Origin: Pararhizobium antarcticum
GTDB lineage: Bacteria > Pseudomonadota > Alphaproteobacteria > Rhizobiales > Rhizobiaceae
Direction of reading: 5' to 3'
DNA: 64,000 bases
Assembly (NCBI RefSeq): GCF_001885585.1
Contig: NZ_LSRP01000140.1
Coordinates: 62,001-126,000, forward strand
In this document: piece after piece, positions 36,854-45,894 of the stretch
Position numbering within the stretch: position 1 is the stretch's first letter
How the letters are laid out: each line of letters begins with the position of its first letter
Notes under the pieces: generated by a model
Told to the model about the DNA's origin: nothing
The model's input: the letters and a program-made list of their open reading frames with translations, nothing else
Database searches by the model: none
Translations under genes and position numbers: made by a program

Positions 36854-38103
36854 GCCCACTCGCCCTTTCGCATGACCGGCACCTTCGCGCCATCGGCCCG
36901 CACGCCGTCGATGTCCACCTTGTCGGAGCCGATCATCCAGTCGATGTGGATCAGGCTGGCATTGCCGCCCTGCGCCTTGATCTGGTCCTGGGTGAGCGAG
37001 GCACCATCGAGGAAGCACTTCGAATAGCACTGGCCAAGAGCGATGTGGCAGGAGGCATTTTCATCGAACAGCGTGTTGTAGAACAGGATGCCGCTGGCCG
37101 AGATCGGCGAGGAATGTGGCACCAACGCCACTTCGCCAAGCCGCCGGGCGCCTTCGTCGGTATCCAGCACCTTGTTCAGAACCGCCTCGCCCTTCGAAGC
37201 CTTGGCCTCGACGATGCGGCCGGCTTCAAAGCGGACCTGGATGTTATCGATCAGCGTGCCCTGATGCGACAGCGGCTTGGTGCTGGAGACATGGCCTTCG
37301 ACGCGCAGCGCGTGCGGCGTGGTGAAGACCTCCTCGGTCGGAATGTTGGGGTTGCAGGTGATGCCGTTCTTCGCCGTCGATGCGCCGCCATGCCATTCGT
37401 GGCCATCGGCAAGGCCGACCGTCAGATCCGTGCCGGGACCGGTAAACTGCAGTGCGGCAAAGCGTTCGCCGTTCAGCCAGCCGGACCGCCGGGCGAGAGT
37501 GGCATTGTGCTCGGCCCAGGCAGCGACGGGATCGGCGACATCGACGCGGGAGGCGGCGAAGATCGCATTGGCGAGCTTTTCGACGGCATCGCTTTCGGCA
37601 TCGTCCGGAAACATCTGCCGGGCCCAGGCCGGGTTCGGATAGGAGACGATGTTCCAGTTGGTGTCGAAATTGGAGATCTTCTCGAGTGCCGGCTTGTAGG
37701 CGATCGACATCGCCTTGTTGGCGCGCGCCACCTTGGCCGGATCCTGCGCCGCCAGCATCATCGGATTGTCACCGGAAATGGCGAGCCGCGCGGTGTTGTT
37801 GCCATAGGCCTTGGCCATACCTTCATAGAGCCAGTCGCTGGCCCGGTCGAAGCTTTCGTCTGGCGCATAGGCATAGCGCGCCAGCGTCGTTTCCTCATCG
37901 GAATAGAAGGTCGAGACCAGTCCGGCACCGGCGATATAGGCATGTTTGGTGATCAAGCGGACCAGCGGCATGGCAGCAATCGGCGCGGTGATGACCAGAT
38001 CCTGGCCGCGCTGCAATTGCAGGCCGACCTTGATGGCGACTTCGGCCAGTTTCTCGAGCTTGACGGGGTCGATGACGGCGGCGGTGTCGAGGGAATGTGT
38101 CAT
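36850..38103 (-). CDS. M29 family aminopeptidase
   Basis: A 417-residue metal-dependent aminopeptidase of the thermophilic aminopeptidase T family (M29). Typical features are ITCNPNIPTEEVFTTP, in which a glutamate is a metal ligand, LVPHSSPISASGILFYNTLFDENASCHIALG, and GGNASLIHIDWMIGSD near the C-terminus. It removes N-terminal residues from peptides in the cytoplasm. ATG 38103 is used. The proC-like gene follows by a GTGA overlap, which fits proline or peptide recycling, although no direct link is shown. Confidence 0.94.
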   Translation of the reverse strand: MTHSLDTAAVIDPVKLEKLAEVAIKVGLQLQRGQDLVITAPIAAMPLVRLITKHAYIAGAGLVSTFYSDEETTLARYAYAPDESFDRASDWLYEGMAKAYGNNTARLAISGDNPMMLAAQDPAKVARANKAMSIAYKPALEKISNFDTNWNIVSYPNPAWARQMFPDDAESDAVEKLANAIFAASRVDVADPVAAWAEHNATLARRSGWLNGERFAALQFTGPGTDLTVGLADGHEWHGGASTAKNGITCNPNIPTEEVFTTPHALRVEGHVSSTKPLSHQGTLIDNIQVRFEAGRIVEAKASKGEAVLNKVLDTDEGARRLGEVALVPHSSPISASGILFYNTLFDENASCHIALGQCYSKCFLDGASLTQDQIKAQGGNASLIHIDWMIGSDKVDIDGVRADGAKVPVMRKGEWA

Positions 38104-38242
38104 GATGATCCTGATCTTGGGGAAGCGTCTTGAAGAGACTTAAGGTGCTTTGCCCCAAAAATGAAGGTTGACCTTGATCGGAATGTGAGTGCTGTTCGGC
38201 AGCCGATCCATGCGCGTCCGGCTCGGCCTTCAGGAGATGACA

Positions 38243-39085
38243 ATGACCGTGTTTTCCCGGACTGTGCTGTTTCGCTGTTTCGTCGCCTTTGTCTTCCTGA
38301 TCTCGGCCAATCTCGCAGTCGCCGAAGACGCGCCGGAGACGGTCGAGGATCTCGCCGGTCATCGGCTGGTTGTCGAAGGACCATTTTCAGAGCGGGTTCT
38401 CCGCATCGACGGTCGCAAGGTGCATGAGAATGCGTTCATCTTCATCCAGCATCGCGGATCGATCGACGGTGTCGATTTCGTGGTCGGCACCAGTTCGGCC
38501 GGCGGCAATGCCTGCGAGGGCGCGCCCTTCGTCGTGTCGGCCCCGCCGGAAGACGACGTGAAATTCGAAGGCCCGATCGACAGCTGCGCCTTCATGAACG
38601 TGACCATTGAGGAGGACCGCGTGGTTTTTGCGGCGGATCCGTTGCCGGATCGGGAGAGCGAGCGCTGGGAATGGACACCGGCGTCGGGCCTTCGCCAGAT
38701 CGCCAGCGAGGCCTTCACCGCCGACAATGCAAAGGGGTGGGACGACGTGACGCCCGATGGCGTGACGCATCCGGGCGACCTGATGGGTTTTGGAGGCCTG
38801 ACAGACGCGATCGAGGACCTCTTGGGCAGTGATCGCCAGTCCTTTGCCGAACTCATCGTCGGCATTGGCAGCGGCACATTCGAGAATGGCTATTTTGTCG
38901 GCAGCGCCTGCCCGAAATTCATCTGCCTCGAGGCCGGCGCTTTCATTGCTGCCAACCCCGCAGACCAGACGCTCTATCTGGCGTGGAAACCGGAAGGAGA
39001 GAAGATCATCGTGCGGCCGGCAGTGACGGAATGGCCAAAGCCGGCAAGACTGGCCTTGCGCGACTGGGCGGCGCAGTGGCCGTAG
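38243..39085 (+). CDS. secreted protein of unknown function
   Basis: A 280-residue protein with an N-terminal signal peptide (about 30 residues, hydrophobic core FRCFVAFVFLISANLAV, likely cut after AVA before EDAPET). The mature part is acidic and has four cysteines (in NACEGAP, DSCAFM and ACPKFICLE), enough for two disulfides, which supports a periplasmic location. I do not recognise the family. The AGGAGATGACA site selects ATG 38243 over earlier ATGs. It is alone on the plus strand, ending 7 bases from the convergent ybaK gene. Confidence 0.8.
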   Translation: MTVFSRTVLFRCFVAFVFLISANLAVAEDAPETVEDLAGHRLVVEGPFSERVLRIDGRKVHENAFIFIQHRGSIDGVDFVVGTSSAGGNACEGAPFVVSAPPEDDVKFEGPIDSCAFMNVTIEEDRVVFAADPLPDRESERWEWTPASGLRQIASEAFTADNAKGWDDVTPDGVTHPGDLMGFGGLTDAIEDLLGSDRQSFAELIVGIGSGTFENGYFVGSACPKFICLEAGAFIAANPADQTLYLAWKPEGEKIIVRPAVTEWPKPARLALRDWAAQWP

Positions 39086-39092
39086 CGCGCGC

Positions 39093-39566
39093 TCAGGCGA
39101 TCAGGGGCGCTGCGACGGCACCCAGCGCCTTGCGTGCCTCTTCCGGTGCCAGCCGGACCTGCAGGCCGCGCTGCCCGCCATTGATATAGACCTTCTCTTC
39201 GGAAAGAGCGGACAGCTCGATCGCCGTCGGCACCTGCTTTTTCTGCCCGAAGGGACTGATGCCGCCGACATGATAGCCCGTCAGCCGTTCGGCATCGGCG
39301 GGTTTCATCATAGTGGCAGACTTGCCGCCAAAGGCCGCCGCCAGTTTCTTCATGCTGACTTCGTGATCCGACGGCACCACGACGCAGACCGGCTTGCCAT
39401 CGACCTCGGCCATCAGCGTCTTCAGGACGCGGCAGGGATGCTCACCCAGCGCCTCGGCTGCGGCCATGCCGATGCGGTCTGCGGAGGGGTCGTAGTCATA
39501 GAGGTGAACCGTGAAAGCGACGCCCGCCTTTGCCAGGAACTGGGTTGCGCGCGTGGTCTTCGACAT
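39093..39566 (-). CDS. ybaK: YbaK/EbsC family Cys-tRNA(Pro) deacylase
   Basis: A 157-residue trans-editing protein that removes cysteine wrongly attached to tRNA(Pro). The family pattern is visible: YDPSADRIGMAAAEALG, RVLKTLMAEVDGKPVCVVVPSDHEVSMKKLA split over residues 46-76 with its conserved lysine near 48, and GYHVGGISPFGQKKQVPT. ATG 39566 follows GAGGCGGCG. It starts just after the stop of the YffB-like gene, 7 bases away, so the pair is probably an operon. Confidence 0.93.
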   Translation of the reverse strand: MSKTTRATQFLAKAGVAFTVHLYDYDPSADRIGMAAAEALGEHPCRVLKTLMAEVDGKPVCVVVPSDHEVSMKKLAAAFGGKSATMMKPADAERLTGYHVGGISPFGQKKQVPTAIELSALSEEKVYINGGQRGLQVRLAPEEARKALGAVAAPLIA

Positions 39567-39573
39567 CGCCGCC

Positions 39574-39924
39574 TCAGCCGCGCAGGCTTGTCTGATAGAC
39601 ATCCGGCTTGAAGCCGGCGAGCAGCGTGCCGTCTCCTTCGAGGATCGGGCGCTTGATCATCGAAGGCTGCGCCAGCATCAGCTCGATCGCCTTGCCACTA
39701 TCGAGATCAACTTTGGACGCCTCCGGCAAGGCGCGAAACGTGGTGCCGGAACGGTTGAGCACGGTTTCCCAGCCCAGCTTTTCCACCCAGCGCTCCAGAT
39801 CGGCCCGGTCGACGCCACGCGCCTTGTAGTCGTGGAAATCATAGGCGACGTCATGAGCCTCCAGCCAGAGGCGGGCCTTCTTCATCGTGTCGCAGGTCTT
39901 GATGCCGTAGATCGTCACGCCCAT
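39574..39924 (-). CDS. ArsC/Spx-like thioredoxin-fold protein (YffB family)
   Basis: A 116-residue protein with the arsenate reductase-like fold: VTIYGIKTCDTMKKARLWLE at the N-terminus and RPILEGDGTLLAGFKP near the C-terminus. It has a single cysteine in TCDT and lacks the second active cysteines of real arsenate reductases, matching the YffB/Spx-like group, whose function is probably glutathione-dependent thiol chemistry. ATG 39924 is used. It precedes ybaK by 7 bases on the same strand. Confidence 0.88.
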   Translation of the reverse strand: MGVTIYGIKTCDTMKKARLWLEAHDVAYDFHDYKARGVDRADLERWVEKLGWETVLNRSGTTFRALPEASKVDLDSGKAIELMLAQPSMIKRPILEGDGTLLAGFKPDVYQTSLRG

Positions 39925-40012
39925 GGATGCCCCGTCTGCTGTCCGCCAAGATAGTGTCGGGCATGCATAGCGCCGGATGGGCAGGGAGAAAAGAGCAAGC
40001 CGCCGGGAATGA

Positions 40013-40690
40013 TCAGGTCAGCCCCGCATAACGGCCGGGCCGGTGGTTGATCGCCAGGATCATGTTGACGATCACGGCGCTCAGAACCGACAGGACGAGG
40101 TTTTGCGGGGCGATGACGAAAAACGCTGCAGCGAGAATCGACAGATCGACGGCAAGCTGGAAATAACCGGCGCGGATGCCGAATTTTTCCTGCAGGAAAA
40201 TCGCCAGAATATTGATGCCGCCAAGCCCGGTGCGATGCCGGAACAGGACGAGCAGCCCGCAACCCGCCAGACAGCCACCCATCACGGCTGCGAATACAGG
40301 ATCGAGCGTGGCGAAACTCGCCCATCCTGTCATCAGCCGCGAAAAAAGCGAAACAAGACTGACGGCGGCAAAGGTGCGCAGCGCAAACGACCACCCCAGA
40401 CGCTTCACCGCCAGCACATAGAACGGCAGGTTGACGAGCGAGAAGATGATCCAGAAATGCACTCCGGTGATGTACTGGAGCAAAAGCGCCAGCCCCGCCG
40501 TGCTGCCAGCGAGGAGCACGGCCTTGGTGTAGATCACCATGCCGAAGGAAACGAACAGCGTGCCGAGCAGAATGGCCAGCACGTCCTCGTAGAGCCTGTG
40601 GCGCTCGCCGGTTTCCGTCACGCCTTTCGCGGGGCTATCGAGGGGCTCGGCTGAGCGGGTGGTCTCTGCGGTCTGATCCTGGAGGGCCAT
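40013..40690 (-). CDS. YitT family membrane protein
   Basis: A 225-residue integral membrane protein with about six helices. An N-terminal cytoplasmic tail of 34 residues precedes LAILLGTLFVSFGMVIYTKA. The family signature AGSTAGLALLLQYITGVHFW and the glycine-rich RHRTGLGGINILAIFLQEKFG identify the YitT (DUF161-type) group. Its transport substrate is unknown in bacteria. ATG 40690 lies 2 bases from the stop of the aminotransferase gene, so both are translated from one message. Confidence 0.88.
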   Translation of the reverse strand: MALQDQTAETTRSAEPLDSPAKGVTETGERHRLYEDVLAILLGTLFVSFGMVIYTKAVLLAGSTAGLALLLQYITGVHFWIIFSLVNLPFYVLAVKRLGWSFALRTFAAVSLVSLFSRLMTGWASFATLDPVFAAVMGGCLAGCGLLVLFRHRTGLGGINILAIFLQEKFGIRAGYFQLAVDLSILAAAFFVIAPQNLVLSVLSAVIVNMILAINHRPGRYAGLT

Positions 40691-40692
40691 CG

Positions 40693-41859
40693 TCAGAGCG
40701 CCACGAAGGTGGCGACGACGGCATCGACATCGCTGGTCTTCAGGCCGGCGATATTGATGCGCCCGGAGGTGGGCATGTAGATGCCGTGTTCGGCCCGCAG
40801 ACGCAGCACCTCCGCCTCGCTCAGCGGCAGCAGGGAGAACATGCCTTCCTGGTGCGCCATTGCGGCGAGCGCCGGCCAGCGCCCTTTCAGCCCTTCTGCC
40901 AGCCCGCGGCGGATGCCCTGGATGCGGCCGCGCATGCCGTCGAGTTCAAGCGTCCAGTCGGCCTTGAGGGCCTCGTTCTCCAGAATACCCCGAACGACAG
41001 CAGCGCCATGATCCGGCGGCATCGAATAGCTGATGCGGGCAAGGGCGGCCAGATTGGAGCGGGCGGTATCGGCCAGAGCCTGCGACGGTGCGACGGCGAA
41101 GATCGCGCCGGTGCGCTCGCGGTAGAGCCCGAACGACTTGGAGGACGAGATTGCCACCAGCGCTTCCGGCACCGCAGCCAGCAGCAGCCGCAGGCCGGGC
41201 ACATCCTCGTCGAGGCCGCGTCCGAAGCCCTGATAGGCAAGATCGACCAGCGGCAGCAGTCCACGTCGTTCGATGATCGTGGCAATGTCCTGCCATTGCT
41301 CGGATGTCAGCACACCGCCCGTCGGATTGTGGCAACTGGCATGCAGGAGAACGGCATCGCCGGGATTGGCCGCTTCCAGCGCCTCGGTCATCCGGTCGAA
41401 CAGGACTGCCTGCGACGGCACGTCGAAGAAAGGATAAGAAATGATTTCGAGCCCGGCGGCCCGGCAGATGCTGGCATGGTTGGGCCATGTCGGCAGGCCG
41501 AGCAGGATGCGCCTGACGCCCATGCCGTGGAGGAGATCGGCGGCCAGCCGCAAGGCGCCGGACCCGCCCGGCGTCTGCACGCCGGCAACCGCACGACCCT
41601 GGCTGTTGCCGCCGGTGAGTGACCAGAGCAGCTCGAGATAGGCGGGATCGCCTTCCGGCCCGATATAGGATTTCGTCTGCTGCGTCTCCAGAAGCGCCGT
41701 CTCGGCCGCCTTCACTGCCCGGAAGATCGGCGTTGCACCGGTCTCGTCCCGATAGACGCCGACGCCGAGATCGATCTTGCCGGGTCGCCCGTCCTGCCGG
41801 AACAGGCCAATCAAAGCGAGCAAGGGATCATCGGGCTGGCGGGCGAGCAAATCGAACAT
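40693..41859 (-). CDS. tyrB: aspartate/aromatic amino acid aminotransferase
   Basis: A 388-residue PLP enzyme of class I, subgroup Ia. Residues near the N-terminus read MFDLLARQPDDPLLALIG, the usual start of AspC/TyrB enzymes. HASCHNPTGGVLT and DLAYQGFGRG mark the cofactor site, with PLP-binding lysine in SSSKSFGLYRERTGA. It interconverts aromatic or acidic amino acids and 2-oxo acids. ATG 41859 follows CTCAGGAACCC. An Lrp-type regulator is divergent from it, suggesting amino-acid control. Subtype is a family inference. Confidence 0.9.
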   Translation of the reverse strand: MFDLLARQPDDPLLALIGLFRQDGRPGKIDLGVGVYRDETGATPIFRAVKAAETALLETQQTKSYIGPEGDPAYLELLWSLTGGNSQGRAVAGVQTPGGSGALRLAADLLHGMGVRRILLGLPTWPNHASICRAAGLEIISYPFFDVPSQAVLFDRMTEALEAANPGDAVLLHASCHNPTGGVLTSEQWQDIATIIERRGLLPLVDLAYQGFGRGLDEDVPGLRLLLAAVPEALVAISSSKSFGLYRERTGAIFAVAPSQALADTARSNLAALARISYSMPPDHGAAVVRGILENEALKADWTLELDGMRGRIQGIRRGLAEGLKGRWPALAAMAHQEGMFSLLPLSEAEVLRLRAEHGIYMPTSGRINIAGLKTSDVDAVVATFVAL

Positions 41860-42070
41860 GAAAGGGTTCCTGAGAGCGGGTTGAGAACAAACACTGGGAA
41901 TGACAGGCAATATCCCCCGGCATCGCCCCAGGCGCAATCTACAGGACATGAATGCGCAAAATCGCTTATGAATTTGCGCTTTTCTCTGCCTTGGCTTCTA
42001 TATAATTGCTAGTCTAGCAAAAAATCATGCATGTTTTTGCGTGAAGTCAATTCAAACTGGAAAGCCGCCG

Positions 42071-42544
42071 ATGGACCCCGCAGTAAACATCGAGATCGAT
42101 GCCGTCGACCGGCGGATCATCCGGCTTTTGATCGAGGATGCCTCGCGCAGCAACAACGAACTGGCCGAGAAGGTCGGGTTATCGCCGGCGCCCCTGTCGC
42201 GGCGGCTGGCGCGGCTCTACGCCACCGGGATTATCCGTCAGACCGTGCTGGTCGATCCGAAGGCGGCGGGGCTGGGTTTCCAGGCCTTTCTGGAGGTGAC
42301 GCTGGAGCGCACGGTGACCAAGGTCGCCCAGCGCTTCATCGAACAGGTCAGCCGCATGCCGGAGGTCGTCGAATGCCATACGGTGGCTGGCGATTTCGAC
42401 TTCCTGCTGAAGATCGCTGTGCGTGATGTCGGCGACTACAAGCGGTTGCTCTGGGTCGAGTTCGACAAGATCGCCGAGATCAAGACGCTGCGCTCGACGA
42501 TCCTGCTCGACAGCCCGAAATTCGAGGCCGGCGCCCTGCCCTGA
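42071..42544 (+). CDS. Lrp/AsnC family transcriptional regulator
   Basis: A 157-residue regulator with an N-terminal HTH (VDRRIIRLLIEDASRSNNELAEKVGLSPAPLSRRLARL split over residues 11-48) and a C-terminal RAM/AsnC ligand domain (EVTLERTVTKVAQRF, VAGDFDFLLKIAVRDVGDYKRL). Such proteins sense amino acids. It is divergent from the aminotransferase gene, with a shared 211-base region that is AT-rich near 41990-42040, a likely target site. ATG 42071 is preferred over a GTG at 42041, which lies 10 codons upstream. Confidence 0.94.
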   Translation: MDPAVNIEIDAVDRRIIRLLIEDASRSNNELAEKVGLSPAPLSRRLARLYATGIIRQTVLVDPKAAGLGFQAFLEVTLERTVTKVAQRFIEQVSRMPEVVECHTVAGDFDFLLKIAVRDVGDYKRLLWVEFDKIAEIKTLRSTILLDSPKFEAGALP

Positions 42545-42565
42545 CCAAAGGCTGGCCCGGCAAGT

Positions 42566-43627
42566 TCAGTCTTCCAGCGCTCCGGGCTTGCGGCCGGCCC
42601 TGGTTTTTTCGTGGCAGAGGATCTTCATCAGATCGGCGCGCCGGCGGGCAAAGCGCGTCGAAACCCGGGTAACAATCAGCCCGGCCTGCGGTGCCATGAC
42701 ATCGATCACGCCATTTTCCATGCCGGGGTGAGTGAGGATGGTTGCCAGAAGGTCACCCTCCTCGACACGGTCGCCGAGGCTTTTGTGAAACAGGACGGCG
42801 CCCGGCTGCGGGGCGCGGATCATCTCGATATTGTCGAGCGGCAGCGCCTGGCCCTTGAAATCGCCGACGGGCGTAGCCTCGCCTGTGACGGCGCCACGGG
42901 CTGCGAGAAAATTCCAGAGCCCCTCCGCATCGGCCTTGGCCATCTCAGGCGTGACGTCGCGCATCCCGCGCAACTCGAGCGTCACCGCAAGCCGACCCGG
43001 CAACTGCGTCCTGCGCTCACCCGCGATTTCATGCTTCCACGCATGACCGACGGCTTCCTCGAAGGCCGAACTTTCACCGTCCGAAAGGAAGACGGCCGCC
43101 ATGTCGAGTGCTGCGGCCAGATCGGATGCCTCCGGCCAGAAGGCATCGTCGATATAGGCATATTGCAGGGATTCGTCATCGCAATGCAGGTCGAGCACGA
43201 GATCCGCACCAAGCGCCATGTGCAGCAATTGCCGCTTCAATTGCTCGGTCGCCGTATAACGATCGAGATCGTCAAGCAACGTGTCGCGTTCACCAAGAGC
43301 GATCAACGGGAAATCGCGGTTGAAATTGGTGCGCGAACCCAGATCAAAACGGCCCTGCATCTCGCCAAAATGCGATTGCGCGGCCCCGATCGGATTGGCG
43401 TGCGGCACGATGGTGATATCGCTGCAAACCGCGCCAGCGGCCTCGGCCCGGCGCAGCCGATCGCAAAGGAAATGCAGGAGCGCCGTGCCGGGCAATTCAC
43501 CGGAGTGCAGCGCTGCCTGCATATAGATTTTAGGAGCCTTCGGATCGCGGCCCTTGAACCGGAGAACCGGCAGCCGCCATTCGATACCGGGCGTATCGCC
43601 CGGGAGGATGATTTCGGAGATGTCCAT
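42566..43627 (-). CDS. succinylglutamate desuccinylase/aspartoacylase family protein
   Basis: A 353-residue zinc-dependent amidohydrolase of the AstE/AspA clan. The first metal motif is H41-x2-E44 in ALHSGELPG, and a later histidine lies in VLDLHCDDES. The C-terminal part (residues about 270-330) has a beta-rich lipoyl-like fold with GAVLFHKSLGDRVEEGDLLATI. This is typical of the long M14-like subgroup of unknown substrate. ATG 43627 follows AAAGGCGGGTCAC. It lies between the convergent Lrp-type gene and the 2H-type gene. Confidence 0.88.
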   Translation of the reverse strand: MDISEIILPGDTPGIEWRLPVLRFKGRDPKAPKIYMQAALHSGELPGTALLHFLCDRLRRAEAAGAVCSDITIVPHANPIGAAQSHFGEMQGRFDLGSRTNFNRDFPLIALGERDTLLDDLDRYTATEQLKRQLLHMALGADLVLDLHCDDESLQYAYIDDAFWPEASDLAAALDMAAVFLSDGESSAFEEAVGHAWKHEIAGERRTQLPGRLAVTLELRGMRDVTPEMAKADAEGLWNFLAARGAVTGEATPVGDFKGQALPLDNIEMIRAPQPGAVLFHKSLGDRVEEGDLLATILTHPGMENGVIDVMAPQAGLIVTRVSTRFARRRADLMKILCHEKTRAGRKPGALED

Positions 43628-43715
43628 GTGACCCGCCTTTGCTTCTGTCCCGCGCTTATGCGGGTTGGCTGGAGACGATGCAAGATCTTCGGAACGCCCC
43701 GCTCCGTCGATCCCG

Positions 43716-44354
43716 TCACCCCAGCAAGGGCCAGCGCCCGAGATATTCATGGTCATTGCACCCGACAAGACTGTGGACCAGCACGAACTCACGCACGGTC
43801 CAGGAAACGGGTTCGATCAGTTCCCGCTCCGCAATCGTCGCGCCGTCATGAAGCAACGTCATATGCGGCTTGAAACGCGGATTGTAGGAGAAGATCAGAC
43901 CAGCACTCCACATTTCCTTTGCCAGTTGCACATGAAGATCCATCATTTCCTCGCTGCGCACCGCACTGGTCAGCACCAGAGGCTGGGCATAGCCTGTCTG
44001 GAAACTCATGATCCGGTCGAAGCTGATCTCGAAGGGCATGGCCCGGACCGCCGACATGGCCTGGCTCACTGTCGAGACCACATCGTCCGGCAGCTGGGTG
44101 TAGGCGCCGATGGCATTCAGCGCGACATGCATCTTGCGATGCGGGCGCACCTCGCGCGAGAGGTCGTACTCGACAGCCGCATGCCGGCCGATCTCGACCG
44201 CCTGACAGGCCGTATCCCGTTCGGGCACGACGGCCAGGAACAGGTTGCTCCTGACGCTTTCGTCGAATTTTCGCGAGCGCAATCCGGCGGCATCGCCAAA
44301 GGCAAACGATGGCTGGTGAACGCGCACGACTTCATTCCCGGCTTTTCCAAGCAT
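43716..44354 (-). CDS. 2H phosphoesterase-like protein (2'-5' RNA ligase/LigT family)
   Basis: A 212-residue protein of the 2H phosphoesterase superfamily, whose members hydrolyse or form 2',5'-RNA or cyclic-phosphate bonds. The second catalytic motif is intact as HMTLL at residues 164-168. The first motif reads HVALN at 76-80, with Ala where the family has Ser or Thr, so activity may be weak or altered. ATG 44354 is favoured because GAGG lies 6 bases upstream; ATG 44366 is possible. A LexA-like direct repeat lies 59 bases upstream. Confidence 0.75.
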   Translation of the reverse strand: MLGKAGNEVVRVHQPSFAFGDAAGLRSRKFDESVRSNLFLAVVPERDTACQAVEIGRHAAVEYDLSREVRPHRKMHVALNAIGAYTQLPDDVVSTVSQAMSAVRAMPFEISFDRIMSFQTGYAQPLVLTSAVRSEEMMDLHVQLAKEMWSAGLIFSYNPRFKPHMTLLHDGATIAERELIEPVSWTVREFVLVHSLVGCNDHEYLGRWPLLG

Positions 44355-44412
44355 GGCAGACCTCATCTCTTTCTGGATGTCCTAGGTATAGCCGAGTCGG
44401 CGTTTTGATCAA

Positions 44413-44427
44413 GAACAAAAACAGAAC
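44413..44427 (-). promoter_or_regulatory. LexA-like SOS box (GTTC-N7-GTTC)
   Basis: On the minus strand 44427-44413 reads GTTC-TGTTTTT-GTTC, an exact match to the alphaproteobacterial LexA site GTTC-N7-GTTC. It is upstream of the 2H phosphoesterase-like gene. The motif has only eight fixed bases, so chance is possible. Confidence 0.5.
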
Positions 44428-44644
44428 ATTGTGAATTTATTCCCAGGAAGAATACGCATTATCGGTCCTGGAAAACCTCATCACGCACTGGAAGGCGTCC
44501 CCGAAATGGCGCAAGGACCGGTGCGACGACAGCCCCGAAAATACAATCGGATGTTAACAGGCCGGTAACGGACACCACCTACATTAGAGGCACAGCAACT
44601 AGAACGTCACAGCGTGATATTGCGCAGGAAGCGGGAGTGGTTCG

Positions 44645-45892
44645 GTGTCCGACGGCAGCAGCATGGAGGGCGGGTTGATCCCACAGGACGATGCTCACGC
44701 CCTGTTGCAGGCAACGGTCGACAATTTTCCGGGTGGCATCTGCGTTCTCGACGCCAATCTGGTGATGCTCCTGACCAATCGCCGCTTCTATGAACTTCTG
44801 GATCTCTCGCAAACCATGTTTCCGGCTGGTTCGAATATCGAGGATGTATTTCGCTACAACGCCCGCAGAGGCGAATATGGCCCCGGAGAACCCGAGGAGA
44901 AGGTCCGGGCGCGCGTCAGCCATGTCCGCAGCTTTCAGGAGCATTGCTTCGACCGCGAGGTCGGCACCGGTCTCGTTCTGGAAATGCGATCGGCGCCGAA
45001 GCCGGGTGGTGGCAGTATCCTGACCTATCTCGACGTGACGCTGAAACGGCGGGCGGAGCAGGATATCATCAAACACAAGGAAACGCTTGAAAACCTGGTC
45101 TCCGAGCGCACGGGCGAAATCGGTCGTCAGGCGGAGGAACTGCAGCGCCTGCTGGACCAGGAACGGCACATCAACGAACTCCAGCGTCAGTTCGTGACCA
45201 TGACGTCGCACGAGTTCAGGACGCCGCTGGCGATCATCGACGGGGCTGCACAGAGGCTGCAACGGCGCAAGGATCAAATGACAAGCGATTTCGCGGCCGA
45301 AAAGGCCGGCCTGATCCGTGGTGCCGTTTCGCGGATGGTCGATCTGATGGAGAGCTTTCTGTCGGCAGGTCGGATCGAGCATGGCCGCATGTTCTACGAC
45401 TTCCGGCCGTGCTCGTTGCGGGCGATCGTCGAACATTGCGTGCTGCGGCAGAAATCGATCGGCAGCTTTCATCACTTCAAGGTGGATCTGAGCGAACTCC
45501 CGCCGATTGTCGTTGCCGACACCGCCGCCATAGAGCAGGTTTTCACGAACCTGATTTCCAATGCCGTCAAATATGCGCCGACATCGCCGGAAATTCACAT
45601 CTGTGGATCCATGGAAAACAGTTCCGCCTGTGTCTCGATCCGGGACCACGGCGTTGGCATCGATCCCGAGGATCTGCCGAAGATGTTCCAGCGCTATTTC
45701 AGGGCGCGAAGTTCGACGGGCATCGCCGGAACGGGGATTGGCCTCAATCTGGTGAAGCAGATTGTCGAGGCGCATGCCGGACAGATCAGGCTCGAGAGCC
45801 GGAAAAACGAGGGCAGCACGTTCACTGTCGTCCTTCCGATCAACACCATAATGCCCAAGGTCGACGGGTTCGACCAGGCGACAACAGGCTAG
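44645..45892 (+). CDS. soluble PAS histidine kinase
   Basis: A 415-residue kinase without membrane helices. Residues 22-135 form a PAS-7-like sensor (FPGGICVLDANLVMLLTNRRFYELL). A short coiled coil follows, then a HisKA domain with His189 in TSHEFRTPLAII and a HATPase domain (NLISNAVKYAPTSP; DHGVGIDPEDLP; GTGIGLNLVKQIVEAHAG). The start is GTG 44645; ATG 44663 is in frame. The receiver-only regulator begins 2 bases after its stop, so the two are a cognate pair. The signal is unknown; a cytoplasmic metabolite or redox cue is likely given the PAS fold. Confidence 0.92.
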   Translation: MSDGSSMEGGLIPQDDAHALLQATVDNFPGGICVLDANLVMLLTNRRFYELLDLSQTMFPAGSNIEDVFRYNARRGEYGPGEPEEKVRARVSHVRSFQEHCFDREVGTGLVLEMRSAPKPGGGSILTYLDVTLKRRAEQDIIKHKETLENLVSERTGEIGRQAEELQRLLDQERHINELQRQFVTMTSHEFRTPLAIIDGAAQRLQRRKDQMTSDFAAEKAGLIRGAVSRMVDLMESFLSAGRIEHGRMFYDFRPCSLRAIVEHCVLRQKSIGSFHHFKVDLSELPPIVVADTAAIEQVFTNLISNAVKYAPTSPEIHICGSMENSSACVSIRDHGVGIDPEDLPKMFQRYFRARSSTGIAGTGIGLNLVKQIVEAHAGQIRLESRKNEGSTFTVVLPINTIMPKVDGFDQATTG

Positions 45893-45894
45893 AC

